A stretch of 64,000 nt of DNA from Alkalibacillus flavidus (GCF_040545925.1 NZ_JBEPMX010000002.1:1-64000), one strand, 5' to 3'. Counted from the first letter of the stretch, positions 24,398 to 33,294 are shown. A program made the numbers and translations. Notes: a model not told the origin generated them from the letters alone.

Positions 24398-25552
24398 TCA
24401 ATCTCCTTGGTTGATTTTTTGCTCTTGTACAATGTTTTCATGAACTTTAATAAACATGTCTAAGTTAACTTTATCACTGTCCCGTTCCTCGTGCAAAACT
24501 TTTTGATACGTGACATCAATGGATGAACCTAATTGCCTTTTCAACTGTTCTTCAATCTCTCTTTCTAATTGTTCATCCAAATTAAATTCTGTTTGTTGGT
24601 CTGTTATTGTATGTATTTGATGACGATGAATCGACACGGGTAATTGCCAATCCAAAAAATAAACGGGACGAGTGGATGTATGGATAAGGTCGTCCGGGCG
24701 ATCTGGCTTAAACAAATTCCAATTATCAAACAATGTTAACGAATACTTAGTCGATGGTTTTTGCTCGACTGTTTGATAACGATAATCCAAAGGAATCGAG
24801 GCTTGTACACGATACCAAACATCAGCAATTACTTCACCCTCTGCGTGAACCTGCACGTCTCCTTCTTCTTCAAGTTCACCACTCACTAACACATCCCCTT
24901 TATTAACTGTATCATGAATTCGAACTAAAGGGCGGCCAGTCTCAATGAACATGGATTGGATAACGCCTGTTTGTTTAGCAATCAAGTTGACAGGTTCTTC
25001 ATTCAATGGCGGTTCATACACGTCTGTTTCCTCAACTGTGATCGTAAATGAACTGCCTTCTTGAGACAGACCTACATAGGCTAGTTCCTCAATTTGATTC
25101 ATTAACTCTCGCTCAACTCGACTTAAGTCGTCTTGGCGGAAGACCCACTCCCCTTGTTTCAACCCTAATTCGTTCAATGATTGTCTTACATCATATCGAA
25201 GCTCTGGTGATCCACCAACAATGTCAACACGCCAAATAACATTCGATAGTAAAACGATGACTAAACAAACTAAAACGACGCCAAAACTATATGAGATCCA
25301 TTGATGTTTGTGATGATAAAACCGCCATAAACGCGGTTTTTCTTGTAAAAGAATCGAACAATGGTAAGCTCGTCTAGTCTGTTTCATGAGTCGGATAGCC
25401 TGTGGTGATACCTTAACAAACAATGAGCTATCATCTATTCGTTTAACACCATAAACCGGATAACCTCGATCCACAATTGATTGGATAAATGCCTCAGGTT
25501 GTTCACCTGTAATCGTGACAGTCATTAAGTCATATTGATTCATCATGCCCAA
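24398..25552 (-). CDS. yqfD: Sporulation protein YqfD
   Basis: A 384-residue membrane protein with a soluble N-terminus (1-85), a transmembrane helix (about 92-112) and a large extracellular part carrying the family motif LRYDVRQSLNELGLKQGEW (about 122-140). It is paired with yqfC in nearly all spore formers and is sigma-E controlled in B. subtilis. The N-terminal start may be the TTG at 25552 (about 10 nt after GGAGG) or the ATG at 25546. Its molecular function is unknown. Confidence 0.9.
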   Translation of the reverse strand: MGMMNQYDLMTVTITGEQPEAFIQSIVDRGYPVYGVKRIDDSSLFVKVSPQAIRLMKQTRRAYHCSILLQEKPRLWRFYHHKHQWISYSFGVVLVCLVIVLLSNVIWRVDIVGGSPELRYDVRQSLNELGLKQGEWVFRQDDLSRVERELMNQIEELAYVGLSQEGSSFTITVEETDVYEPPLNEEPVNLIAKQTGVIQSMFIETGRPLVRIHDTVNKGDVLVSGELEEEGDVQVHAEGEVIADVWYRVQASIPLDYRYQTVEQKPSTKYSLTLFDNWNLFKPDRPDDLIHTSTRPVYFLDWQLPVSIHRHQIHTITDQQTEFNLDEQLEREIEEQLKRQLGSSIDVTYQKVLHEERDSDKVNLDMFIKVHENIVQEQKINQGD

Positions 25553-25579
25553 TGATTTACCCCCTCCTTTTTAAGAAGT

Positions 25580-25858
25580 TCATGCCTCCCAATTCACCGC
25601 GTCGATATGCCCTTCAACGACAATATCCTCCCGCAATAAATTTTTTATAACAAGCTCACGACCGTTAATGACGATCCGACCATTCGATTGGTTTACAATG
25701 ACTTGGTCACTCGAAAAGTGACGCAACCCTTGATGATTTTCAATATAAATATGAATTTGACCGATCATCGTTATACGGGGGTAATCAAGAATAATATCTT
25801 TTGGTAATTGACCTTGATCACTTAACCAACGCTTAACTCGTTTTGATAACTGCGACAC
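25580..25858 (-). CDS. yqfC: Sporulation protein YqfC
   Basis: A 92-residue protein of the YabP/YqfC family, found only in spore formers. The core LPKDIILDYPRITMIGQIHIYIENHQGL and the C-terminal VIKNLLREDIVVEGHIDAV are typical. I chose the GTG at 25858, 7 nt after AGGGGG; the reading frame extends to a TTG at 25882 that would lie in the promoter. It is first in a two-gene operon with yqfD, under a good sigma-E-type promoter. Confidence 0.88.
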   Translation of the reverse strand: MSQLSKRVKRWLSDQGQLPKDIILDYPRITMIGQIHIYIENHQGLRHFSSDQVIVNQSNGRIVINGRELVIKNLLREDIVVEGHIDAVNWEA

Positions 25859-25880
25859 GTAATCGCCCCCTATCACCACC

Positions 25881-25909
25881 AATGTATGAAAAAAACACAG
25901 GATGTATAC
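25881..25909 (-). promoter_or_regulatory. Sigma-E-type promoter of yqfCD
   Basis: The minus strand has GTATACA (25909-25903), a 14-nt spacer and CATACATT (25888-25881), matching the sigma-E -10 CATACAnT with a fair -35. The -35 lies in the loop and the spacer runs through the 3' arm and T run of the upstream terminator. RNA would start near 25874, just before the yqfC SD. Confidence 0.6.
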
Positions 25910-25927
25910 GTTCTACATCCTGTGTTT
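25889..25927 (-). terminator. Terminator of the nfeD-floA-yqfB operon
   Basis: A perfect 14-bp stem AAACACAGGATGTA/TACATCCTGTGTTT with a 7-nt loop is followed by seven Ts on the minus strand. It shares bases with the yqfC promoter. Confidence 0.92.
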
Positions 25928-25936
25928 CATCCCTTT

Positions 25937-26413
25937 TTATAGCGTTCGTTTTGCCTTCGCTTTCGGTTTCCCTAACACTTCTGCCATGATAACACTTTCG
26001 ACAATTCGTTTTCGTGTAATGTTTTCATGAACAGATACGCGATGAATCGATGAACGATCGTCGTCACGAATAGAGCCACGTTTTATCGTATCCATATTAT
26101 CAATCGCACTACTATGGACACCTGTTCGTGATTCTGTCTCCACATCTTCTAATCGTTGGCGTGAATCTTCCATTGCTTCATACCAACTCGATGTTTGATT
26201 AGACAACTCATCCATTTTTTCTTGTGCTGTTTGTTGTACTGATTCTTGGGCCTCTTCTACCTTTTCCTTAGTTGGCCCGGATGGTGTAGCAGGTACTGGT
26301 CGGTTTCGTGTGTTTTTTTCTTTGTCACCATCTTGAAAAACACTCAGCAAACCGACAATGGCTGCTATAATAACGAAAATATTGCTAGCGATTAATTCAA
26401 TTAATCCACCCAT
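25937..26413 (-). CDS. YqfB-like membrane-anchored protein
   Basis: A 158-residue protein with one N-terminal transmembrane helix (about 5-24) and a charged, glutamine-rich, mostly helical cytoplasmic part. A basic C-terminus (VLGKPKAKAKRTL) ends it. It is third in the nfeD-floA operon, where B. subtilis has yqfB, so it may belong to the flotillin assembly; this is inferred from position. The ATG at 26413 has a better spacing to AAAGGAG than the TTG at 26419. Confidence 0.7.
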   Translation of the reverse strand: MGGLIELIASNIFVIIAAIVGLLSVFQDGDKEKNTRNRPVPATPSGPTKEKVEEAQESVQQTAQEKMDELSNQTSSWYEAMEDSRQRLEDVETESRTGVHSSAIDNMDTIKRGSIRDDDRSSIHRVSVHENITRKRIVESVIMAEVLGKPKAKAKRTL

Positions 26414-26438
26414 ATGCAATCACTCTCCTTTAGAGCGA

Positions 26439-27437
26439 TTATTTTCTATCATCACTCTCATCATTTTCGTGTTTGCTTAATTTACCAATCATTTCACGCA
26501 TATCCGTATCAGCTAACATGTTTTTATAATTCACGTAATCCATAACGCCCATGTTACCATTTCGTAATGCTTCGGCAAGTGCTTGAGGTACTTCAGATTC
26601 AGCCTCAACCACTTTCGCTTGCATTTCTTGAACTTTCGCAATGTTTTCTTGTTCTTGCGCGACAGCCATTGCACGGCGTTCTTCTGCTTTCGCCTGAGCA
26701 ATATTTTTATCGGCTTCAGCTTGGTCAGTTTGTAACATCGCGCCGATGTTCTTACCAATATCAATATCGGCAATATCAATGGATAAAATCTCGAATGCTG
26801 TTCCTGCATCTAACCCTTTAGACAACACATTTTGTGAGATCGTATCAGGGTTTTCTAATACCTTGCCGTGATTATCAGATGAACCAATCGTACTGACAAT
26901 CCCTTCGCCAACACGAGCGATGACTGTATCTTCACCAGCACCACCGACTAGGCGATCGATATTGGCACGAACGGTAATACGTGCTTTTGCTTTCACTTCG
27001 ATACCATCCATCGCAACACCAGCGATAAATGGTGTTTCAATCACTTTCGGGTTAACACTCATTTGCACGGCTTCTAACACGTCACGACCTGCTAAGTCGA
27101 TCGCCGCACAACGTTCAAAGCTTAACTCAATGTTCGCACGCTGAGCCGCAATTAACGCATTCACAACGCGGTCGACATTACCACCGGCTAAATAGTGGCT
27201 TTCAAGTTGGTTCGTTTGAACGTCTAAACCAGCCTTATGGGCTTTAATTAATGGGTTAATTACCATTTTCGGTACGACACGACGTAAGCGCATACCAACA
27301 AGTGTGAAAATACTAATACGTACACCCGCTGCTAGTGCACTAATCCATAGCATCACTGGAACGAACGTAAATAAGATCGCAATCCCAATAATAAGTAATG
27401 CTACAATAATCAACGGAAATAAATCTGCTAATTCCAT
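26439..27437 (-). CDS. floA: Flotillin-like protein FloA
   Basis: A 332-residue scaffold protein of functional membrane microdomains. An N-terminal hydrophobic hairpin (about 8-45) anchors it. The SPFH-like domain covers about 50-230 and an A/E-rich coiled coil (about 235-300) mediates assembly (EERRAMAVAQEQENIAKVQEMQAKV). It is tightly placed after nfeD, its usual partner. B. subtilis controls this operon with sigma-W, but I find no sigma-W motif here. Confidence 0.96.
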   Translation of the reverse strand: MELADLFPLIIVALLIIGIAILFTFVPVMLWISALAAGVRISIFTLVGMRLRRVVPKMVINPLIKAHKAGLDVQTNQLESHYLAGGNVDRVVNALIAAQRANIELSFERCAAIDLAGRDVLEAVQMSVNPKVIETPFIAGVAMDGIEVKAKARITVRANIDRLVGGAGEDTVIARVGEGIVSTIGSSDNHGKVLENPDTISQNVLSKGLDAGTAFEILSIDIADIDIGKNIGAMLQTDQAEADKNIAQAKAEERRAMAVAQEQENIAKVQEMQAKVVEAESEVPQALAEALRNGNMGVMDYVNYKNMLADTDMREMIGKLSKHENDESDDRK

Positions 27438-27459
27438 TAAACATCCTCCTTAAACTTTC

Positions 27460-28788
27460 TTATGAATTCATTTCGCGAACAACTATCCGAGACCCTTCTA
27501 CTTTTACAATTTTAATGGGTTGATGTTGTGCAATAAATTGTCCTTCTGTTACCACATCTAATCGCTCATCACCGAATAATGCTGTTCCAGATGGTCTTAA
27601 AAATGTTAACGCTTGCCCTTCTTGGCCAATTAAATCGTCTCGATTATGATTGGACAAATAACCTTTTTCAGAACTTGTCTGATCTTTTAGAACGATATGT
27701 CGAAAGATACCGCGGTCTGTATCAAGCTTTTTGAATAAAAATACAGCCACTGCAATCGCGATTAAAATCGCAATGCTTAAACTGATGGCCATTTGACCAA
27801 GGTCAGCTCCTGATACAAGAAGAGCCCCTAATATAGCTACGCCACCAATCGCTCCTAATATACCACTAGGAACAAAAATCTCGATAATAATACAGACCAA
27901 CCCTATTAACAGTAGTATCATCGCCTCATAGCCAGCAAACCCAGCAATGAGATGGCCATAGAAAAACAATAATAACGCCACCGCCCCCATAATACCTGCA
28001 ATTCCAAAACCAGGCGAGTACAGTTCAACGATTAACCCAATACTTGCCACAGACAGTAATATCGAAATGACAACGGGGTTCGTCACAAAGCGAGCGATAT
28101 TTTCAGAAATAGTCGGTTGGGTTTCAACAATTCGTGGATTGTCATAACCTAGTTGCGATATGACTTCTGCACGATTCGACACATTTGCCTTCGCATAACC
28201 TACATCTACAGCCTCATCAGGGCTTAACGTAAGGTACTCACCTTCACCTGCATCATATTCCGGAAGATCGATTGATGAATCAGCCATCGCTCTAGCATAC
28301 AACGGATCACGTCCCTGACGTTCAGCCGCCGCTTCCATCGCTGCGATCCATGCTGATTGTGCTTTCTCATCAGCTGCTGTACCGTCTCCTGTTATGACAC
28401 CTGACGCTCCCATCGTGGCTACACTATTCATATAAATGTCATCCGCCATTAAGGCTATGTAAGAACCTGCTGATAGAGCTTGACTTTTAACATACGCTGT
28501 AATAGGAGTATCCGTATCAGATAACAACCCGGCAATTTCATTCGCAGAATCAACCCGACCACCTGGTGTATCAATTTCTAAAATAATATGATCAGCGAAT
28601 TGATTTTCTGCTTCTTCAATACTTCTCTCCATAAATGCAACTAATCCACGTTCAACATCTTCTTCAACAGGGACGATATAAACCGTATTGTTATCATTAT
28701 GCTCATCAGCAATAAGTGATGGCATTTGACCGATTAAAAAAAACACAATAGCTACTGTGCACCATTGAAGCCATCGTTTCAAAGACAA
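27460..28788 (-). CDS. Full-length NfeD protein (membrane serine protease homologue)
   Basis: A 442-residue protein (YqeZ type) with an N-terminal signal sequence (about 8-27), a ClpP/crotonase-like protease domain (about 33-215: LEIDTPGGRVDSANEIA, SAGSYIALMADDIYM, MGASGVI), four to five membrane helices (about 235-370) and a C-terminal OB fold (375-442). The Ser and Lys residues expected in the active site are in plausible positions. Such proteins partner flotillins or stomatins. A second, protease-less NfeD is at 2529. Confidence 0.93.
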   Translation of the reverse strand: MSLKRWLQWCTVAIVFFLIGQMPSLIADEHNDNNTVYIVPVEEDVERGLVAFMERSIEEAENQFADHIILEIDTPGGRVDSANEIAGLLSDTDTPITAYVKSQALSAGSYIALMADDIYMNSVATMGASGVITGDGTAADEKAQSAWIAAMEAAAERQGRDPLYARAMADSSIDLPEYDAGEGEYLTLSPDEAVDVGYAKANVSNRAEVISQLGYDNPRIVETQPTISENIARFVTNPVVISILLSVASIGLIVELYSPGFGIAGIMGAVALLLFFYGHLIAGFAGYEAMILLLIGLVCIIIEIFVPSGILGAIGGVAILGALLVSGADLGQMAISLSIAILIAIAVAVFLFKKLDTDRGIFRHIVLKDQTSSEKGYLSNHNRDDLIGQEGQALTFLRPSGTALFGDERLDVVTEGQFIAQHQPIKIVKVEGSRIVVREMNS

Positions 28789-28923
28789 GTCCCCCTTCCA
28801 CGCTCAATCGTCGCAATTTTACGATAAAATAACGAAAAAATAAGTGCTAAGCCTATCAATGCATCATTTCTATCTAAGATCATGATGGTTTCATTGACAA
28901 GCAAAGCACCTATCTTCCTTCAC

Positions 28924-29370
28924 CTATTGTAAACGTTCCATAACGAGCTTGTTTACTTTAGAGCCATCTGTCTTACCTTTTACTTTAGGCATGACTGCGC
29001 TCATCACAGTACCCATGTCTTGTTTGGACGTCGCACCGACTTCTTGAATTGTTTCATCGATAATCTCCACTAATTCTTCGTCGGATAACTGCTTAGGTAA
29101 ATATGATTCAACAAGAGCTAATTCCTGCTCCGTTTTGTCGACTAAATCTTTACGATCAGCATCCTTGAACTCTTGGAGGGAGTCTTTTCTTTGCTTTACT
29201 TCACGCATAAGAACTTGGAGCTCTTCTTCTTCCGTAAGCTCGCCGTCCTTTTTGTTAAGTGCTTCATTTTGCAATGAAGATTTAATTCCACGAATGACTG
29301 CAAGCTTATCTTTCTCTTTGTTGCGCATAGCTTGTTTCATGTCATCGTTTAAACGATCAAGCAAAGCCAT
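28924..29370 (-). CDS. GatB/YqeY family protein
   Basis: A 148-residue helical protein of the YqeY family, related to the tRNA-binding C-terminus of GatB. Typical motifs are MKQAMRNKEKDKLAVIRGIKSSL (about 11-33), RKDSLQEF and VMKGKTDGSKVNKLVMERL-like C-terminal residues. It follows rpsU by 18 bp, the usual arrangement in Firmicutes. A role in tRNA-dependent amidation is suspected from homology but not shown. Confidence 0.93.
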   Translation of the reverse strand: MALLDRLNDDMKQAMRNKEKDKLAVIRGIKSSLQNEALNKKDGELTEEEELQVLMREVKQRKDSLQEFKDADRKDLVDKTEQELALVESYLPKQLSDEELVEIIDETIQEVGATSKQDMGTVMSAVMPKVKGKTDGSKVNKLVMERLQ

Positions 29371-29388
29371 TAATGATACACCCTCTTC

Positions 29389-29568
29389 TTACTTTTTATT
29401 CTTTTTAGCAGCTTCTGTTTTCTTCTTCTTACGACGTTCGCTCGGTTTTTCGTAGAATTCGCGCTTACGATATTCTGAAAGCGTGCCATTCTTAGAAACC
29501 GATTTTCTAAAGCGTCGAAGAGCATCTTCAATAGACTCATTCTTTCTAACGTTAGTTTGATTTGACAT
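29389..29568 (-). CDS. rpsU: Ribosomal protein S21
   Basis: A 59-residue small-subunit protein. It begins MSNQTNVRKNESIEDALRRF and ends in a lysine-rich tail (RRKKKKTEAAKKNKK). The ATG at 29568 lies 6 nt after GGAGGG; the longer frame to 29619 includes the leader and SD. It has a strong promoter and a hairpin at the start of its mRNA, and shares the transcript with yqeY. Confidence 0.97.
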   Translation of the reverse strand: MSNQTNVRKNESIEDALRRFRKSVSKNGTLSEYRKREFYEKPSERRKKKKTEAAKKNKK

Positions 29569-29604
29569 GCTCAACCCTCCCTCCAAATAAAACGCATAAA
29601 TCAA

Positions 29605-29658
29605 TATGTGCCTTAGCACATCTTAAGTTATTATATTAAATATTTTTGCTTTGGTCAA
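29605..29658 (-). promoter_or_regulatory. Strong sigma-A promoter and 5' hairpin of rpsU
   Basis: TTGACC (29658-29653), 17 nt, then a perfect TATAAT (29635-29630) on the minus strand. RNA would start near 29623, right before a perfect hairpin ATGTGC-TAAG-GCACAT (29620-29605). Such a 5'-terminal stem could protect the mRNA. Confidence 0.8.
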
Positions 29659-29710
29659 CGTTTTACTCATGACTTGTCCAAATTCACATAGTATGGATTG
29701 AGGTGTTACG

Positions 29711-30643
29711 ATGTATTCACTTTTATTATTGATTTTCGTATTAATTGGTTTGTTAATATTTGGTTTAACACTTATGAAAATCGGCTTTCGCACGATGACG
29801 GAGCGACAGCTGTCAATATTGAAAGAAAAATTATCCAAAAGAAATGGCCTCATATTCGGCTTTTTGATGACGATTCTTTTGCAAAGTAGCTCCGTTTCCA
29901 TTGCGATGTTAATGACGTTTATAAGGCGTGGTGACAGGGCTGTTCCCTTCATTCTTTGTTACTTAATTGGTGCTAATATCGGGACAACGTTAACGACACA
30001 ATTATTTGTTTGGAACAATACGTTTTTAATGATTAGTTGTTTAATTTTAGGGACAACCTTAATATTATTACCGTTCAAACATTATGGGTGCTTTAGTATT
30101 GGTACCATTATGTTAGGGTTAGGTACCATATTTGCAGCATTATATGGATTTGAAAATTTAACGCATACGTTAACGTTGTCAAAAGTGGATCATTGGCTAT
30201 CATCACCACAAACGAGCAACGTTGAATTGTTATTGACAGGCTTTGCGACAACAGCTGTATTACAATCGTCAACGACTTTTACTGCTTTATTGATCGGTTT
30301 ATCGCAAGATGGTGCTTTTGTGATTAATCACATATTTTATTTGATCGTTGGCGCTAATCTCGGGACGTGTATAACCGTGATTATTTTATCAATTGGTCAA
30401 TCTCGTTTAGCGAAAATGACAGCTTACAGCCACGTTATGATTAATATGCTCGGTATGATCATCGCTTTGATTCCGCAATTTAAAACTAGCATAATCTACA
30501 TTGTGACTTGGGCTATCGATTCTGTGAACCAACAAATTGTCGCCTTAGCGTTTATGTATAATGTAGCACTAGGCCTAATCATACTTATCGGTTTAAAACC
30601 ATTCTCCCGTGTTATGACATTCATTTATGAGCGTAAAGTTTAA
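29711..30643 (+). CDS. Na+/phosphate symporter family protein (YqeW-like)
   Basis: A 310-residue membrane protein with about eight to nine helices and the two inverted-repeat signatures of the Na/Pi-cotransporter II family: LLQSSSVSIAM (58-61 QSSS) with GANIGTT (about 92-98), and VLQSSTTFTA with GANLGT in the second half. It lacks the PhoU-like tail of the paralogue at 719. The length and place near rpsU match B. subtilis YqeW. It is a single gene transcribed against its neighbours. Confidence 0.9.
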   Translation: MYSLLLLIFVLIGLLIFGLTLMKIGFRTMTERQLSILKEKLSKRNGLIFGFLMTILLQSSSVSIAMLMTFIRRGDRAVPFILCYLIGANIGTTLTTQLFVWNNTFLMISCLILGTTLILLPFKHYGCFSIGTIMLGLGTIFAALYGFENLTHTLTLSKVDHWLSSPQTSNVELLLTGFATTAVLQSSTTFTALLIGLSQDGAFVINHIFYLIVGANLGTCITVIILSIGQSRLAKMTAYSHVMINMLGMIIALIPQFKTSIIYIVTWAIDSVNQQIVALAFMYNVALGLIILIGLKPFSRVMTFIYERKV

Positions 30644-30644
30644 A

Positions 30645-30818
30645 GAGGCTGAGACAAAAGTAAATAATACAAAGTAACACCCGAACAATTTTAAAAATAA
30701 ATTGTTCGGGTGTTCTGCCAGGCGTCTACTTGTTTTGATTCCGCTTATTAGTGCTTAACTGTTATGAAGTTAAAATATTCGTCTTTTGTAAAATTTAATA
30801 CCCTACTGTCCCAGCCTC
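30645..30818. repeat. 174-bp dispersed intergenic repeat, copy 1
   Basis: It starts with GAGGCTGAGACA (30645-30656) and ends with CTGTCCCAGCCTC (30806-30818), an imperfect terminal inverted repeat. It holds a strong hairpin with arms AACACCCGAACAATTT and AAATTGTTCGGGTGTT (30676-30714). A second copy of the same length and order lies at 39451. It contains no coding frame. The converging transcripts of the Na/Pi gene and deoC meet here, so it may also act as their terminator. Confidence 0.75.
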
Positions 30819-30824
30819 TAGCAC

Positions 30825-31496
30825 TTAGTAATCTGAATTAGATTGTTCGCCATTTACGATTTGTACACCAGAAGAAGCGCCAATTCGTGTTGCGCCAGCT
30901 TCGATCATCGCGTTAGCGTCTTCTAAACTTTTAACACCGCCTGATGCTTTAACACCCATTTCAGGCCCAACTGTCGCGCGCATCAGTTTAATATCTTCAA
31001 CTGTTGCACCACCTCCAGAGAAACCTGTTGACGTTTTCACATAGTCTGCACCAGCACGTTTTGCTAATTCACACGCTTTAACTTTCTCATCTTGCGTTAA
31101 TAAAGACGTTTCAATAATGACTTTAACGAGCGCACGATCCTTCGCTTCATCTACAACTGCTTGAATATCGCGCTCTACTTCTTCGTATTGACCATCTTTA
31201 AGTGAGCCAATGTTAATCACCATATCAACTTCCGTAGCCCCTTGGTCGATAACTTGATTTGTCTCAAACGCTTTTGTCTCTGGCGTTGTTGCTCCTAATG
31301 GAAAACCAATAACAGTACAAACTTTCACGTCTGTATCTTTAAGTAGTTCATAACTATGCGCTACCCAAGTCGGCGTCACGCAAACAGATGCAAAATGATT
31401 GTCTTTTGCTTCCTGACAAATTTGATTAATTTTCTCTGTTTGTGTTTCAGGCTTTAATTGTGTGTGATCAATTTTACTTGCTAATGATTGACTCAT
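30825..31496 (-). CDS. deoC: Deoxyribose-phosphate aldolase
   Basis: A 223-residue class I aldolase cleaving deoxyribose 5-phosphate to acetaldehyde and glyceraldehyde 3-phosphate in deoxynucleoside breakdown. The Schiff-base lysine is in ADYVKTSTGFSGGGAT (about 150-165), with the other active-site lysine in GVKASGGVKSLEDA. I chose ATG 31496, 8-9 nt after AGGAGAG. It sits where B. subtilis has mtaB, after rsmE, so it is a local insertion or replacement. Confidence 0.95.
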   Translation of the reverse strand: MSQSLASKIDHTQLKPETQTEKINQICQEAKDNHFASVCVTPTWVAHSYELLKDTDVKVCTVIGFPLGATTPETKAFETNQVIDQGATEVDMVINIGSLKDGQYEEVERDIQAVVDEAKDRALVKVIIETSLLTQDEKVKACELAKRAGADYVKTSTGFSGGGATVEDIKLMRATVGPEMGVKASGGVKSLEDANAMIEAGATRIGASSGVQIVNGEQSNSDY

Positions 31497-31547
31497 GGTC
31501 ATCTCTCCTTCAAATTCCTATTTATAACACTTTTAAACAATGCTATA

Positions 31548-32315
31548 TTAGTTTGTTTCCTCTAAAGAATACGATATAACAGATAATAAATAAAGTGAAG
31601 CTGTTTCTGTTCTCAAAATACGTTTCCCGAGACGCGCCGGCAATACACCAGCATCTTCACACTTCGCTAATTCATGTGGTGAAATGCCGCCTTCAGGTCC
31701 AATAATGATTAAAACACGATGTTGCCCTTTTATTAATTGCATTAAATCATCAAGTAACCGTGCTGGTTGATGGCTACCTTTTGCTTCATACTCACTTGCG
31801 ACAATGATCTTATCAAAATGATTAAAATCTATAACGTCATCCAACGATTGGAGCGAATGAATGTGTGGAATCATTAATCGATGCGATTGTTCACTTGCTT
31901 CTTTAGCGATCTTTTTTAAACGGTCTATTTTTTTAGGCTGTTTTTTTCGATCCCATTTCACAATGGACCGGTCCATTTGTAGTGGGATAAACGAACGCAT
32001 CCCTAGCTCAGTACCTTTTTGTACAATCGTGTCTAATTTATCCCCTTTAGGTAAGCCTTGAGCAACACTAATATGCACAGGTAATTCCGTATCTTCGTTT
32101 AACTCATAGTCAATCGTAGCATACAGTTGTTTTTGCGATTCATCGATTTGATCCAAGATGAGCTGATAGCTTTGTTCGTTTTCATTACAACCAATGATAG
32201 CATCACCTGAAACCATTCGCATAACGTTAACGATATGGTGAAAATCGTCACCTTCAATCAAAACTGATTGATTATCGTATATCCAGTTATCGTTCGGTAT
32301 AAAATATCGCTGCAT
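31548..32315 (-). CDS. rsmE: 16S rRNA (uracil(1498)-N(3))-methyltransferase
   Basis: A 255-residue SPOUT-fold methyltransferase of the RsmE (YqeU) family. The N-terminal PUA-like part begins MQRYFIPN. The knot region carries IIGPEGGISPHELAKCEDAG (about 205-224) and LGKRILRTETASLYLLSVISY (about 230-250). It follows prmA by 12 bp at the end of the dnaK operon. Confidence 0.95.
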   Translation of the reverse strand: MQRYFIPNDNWIYDNQSVLIEGDDFHHIVNVMRMVSGDAIIGCNENEQSYQLILDQIDESQKQLYATIDYELNEDTELPVHISVAQGLPKGDKLDTIVQKGTELGMRSFIPLQMDRSIVKWDRKKQPKKIDRLKKIAKEASEQSHRLMIPHIHSLQSLDDVIDFNHFDKIIVASEYEAKGSHQPARLLDDLMQLIKGQHRVLIIIGPEGGISPHELAKCEDAGVLPARLGKRILRTETASLYLLSVISYSLEETN

Positions 32316-32327
32316 AATAACCTCTCA

Positions 32328-33269
32328 CTATTCAGGCTTTTGTGCAATGATCGAAATCCAATCTTCCATTTGATTCGTTTCGACAATGTTAAAGCCTTGC
32401 TTTTCCAAATCTTGTTTAACAAGCTCTTTTTTAGCATTAATAATACCCGAGGTAATAAAATAGCCCCCTGGCTTAATTAATTGATAGGCTTCTTGCGTTG
32501 TTTTAACAATAATCTCCGCTAAAATATTAGATACGATAACATCAGCTTGTACGTCAATGTCTTTTAACAGATCATTTTGTCGCGTTGTGACACGGTCTTG
32601 TACTTTATTTAATTTAACGTTGATTGTCGTGCTTTTAACGGCAACTTCATCTAAATCAAACGCTTGAACATCGGCAGCTCCTAATAATATTGCACCAATC
32701 GATAACACACCTGAACCAGAGCCAACGTCCATGACGCTATCGCCAGTTTGAATATATCGCTCTAGGGCTTGTAAGCTTAGAACCGTCGTTGGGTGCGTAC
32801 CTGTGCCAAATGCCATACCTGGATCAAGCTCTATGATGATCTCATCGCTACTGACAGGCTGGTAATCTTCCCAAGTCGGTGTGATTGTAATTTTATCGGA
32901 AATTTTAACTGGTTTATAGTATTTTTTCCACGCTGTCGCCCATTCTTCTTCATTAATCTCCGAAATGGTAACTTTATTATGACCAATATCGATATCGAAC
33001 GTCTCGAGGTTATTAATGGCTTGTTTGATTTCTTCTACCGTTTCACCTAAAAAACTATTAACCGGTAAATAGGCTTTAATATAGACGCCTTCTTCTGGAT
33101 AGTTTTCAGGATCCAACTCATAAATCGTACCATACATCGTCGACCAATCTTTATCTAAATCATTTCGGTCTTCAATGACAACCCCGCTCGCACCTGCTTC
33201 ATGCAAGATATTTGAGACCGGTTCAATCGCCTCATTCGTCGTATGAATTTTAAATTCAGACCATTTCAC
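32328..33269 (-). CDS. prmA: Ribosomal protein L11 methyltransferase
   Basis: A 313-residue SAM-dependent enzyme that trimethylates L11. The N-terminal substrate domain (1-110) is followed by the methyltransferase: ELDPGMAFGTGTHPTT (about 150-165), MDVGSGSGVLSIGAILLGA (motif I, about 180-198) and VSNILAEIIV. It lies between dnaJ and rsmE, as is usual in Firmicutes. Confidence 0.96.
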   Translation of the reverse strand: MKWSEFKIHTTNEAIEPVSNILHEAGASGVVIEDRNDLDKDWSTMYGTIYELDPENYPEEGVYIKAYLPVNSFLGETVEEIKQAINNLETFDIDIGHNKVTISEINEEEWATAWKKYYKPVKISDKITITPTWEDYQPVSSDEIIIELDPGMAFGTGTHPTTVLSLQALERYIQTGDSVMDVGSGSGVLSIGAILLGAADVQAFDLDEVAVKSTTINVKLNKVQDRVTTRQNDLLKDIDVQADVIVSNILAEIIVKTTQEAYQLIKPGGYFITSGIINAKKELVKQDLEKQGFNIVETNQMEDWISIIAQKPE

Positions 33270-33294
33270 TACTAATCAGCTCACTTTAATTAAA

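Noticed and set aside
28789..28923. A sigma-W promoter for nfeD-floA, expected from B. subtilis.
   Set aside because: A TGAAAC is present but no CGTA lies 16-17 nt downstream; the CGTA present has no TGAAAC at the right distance.
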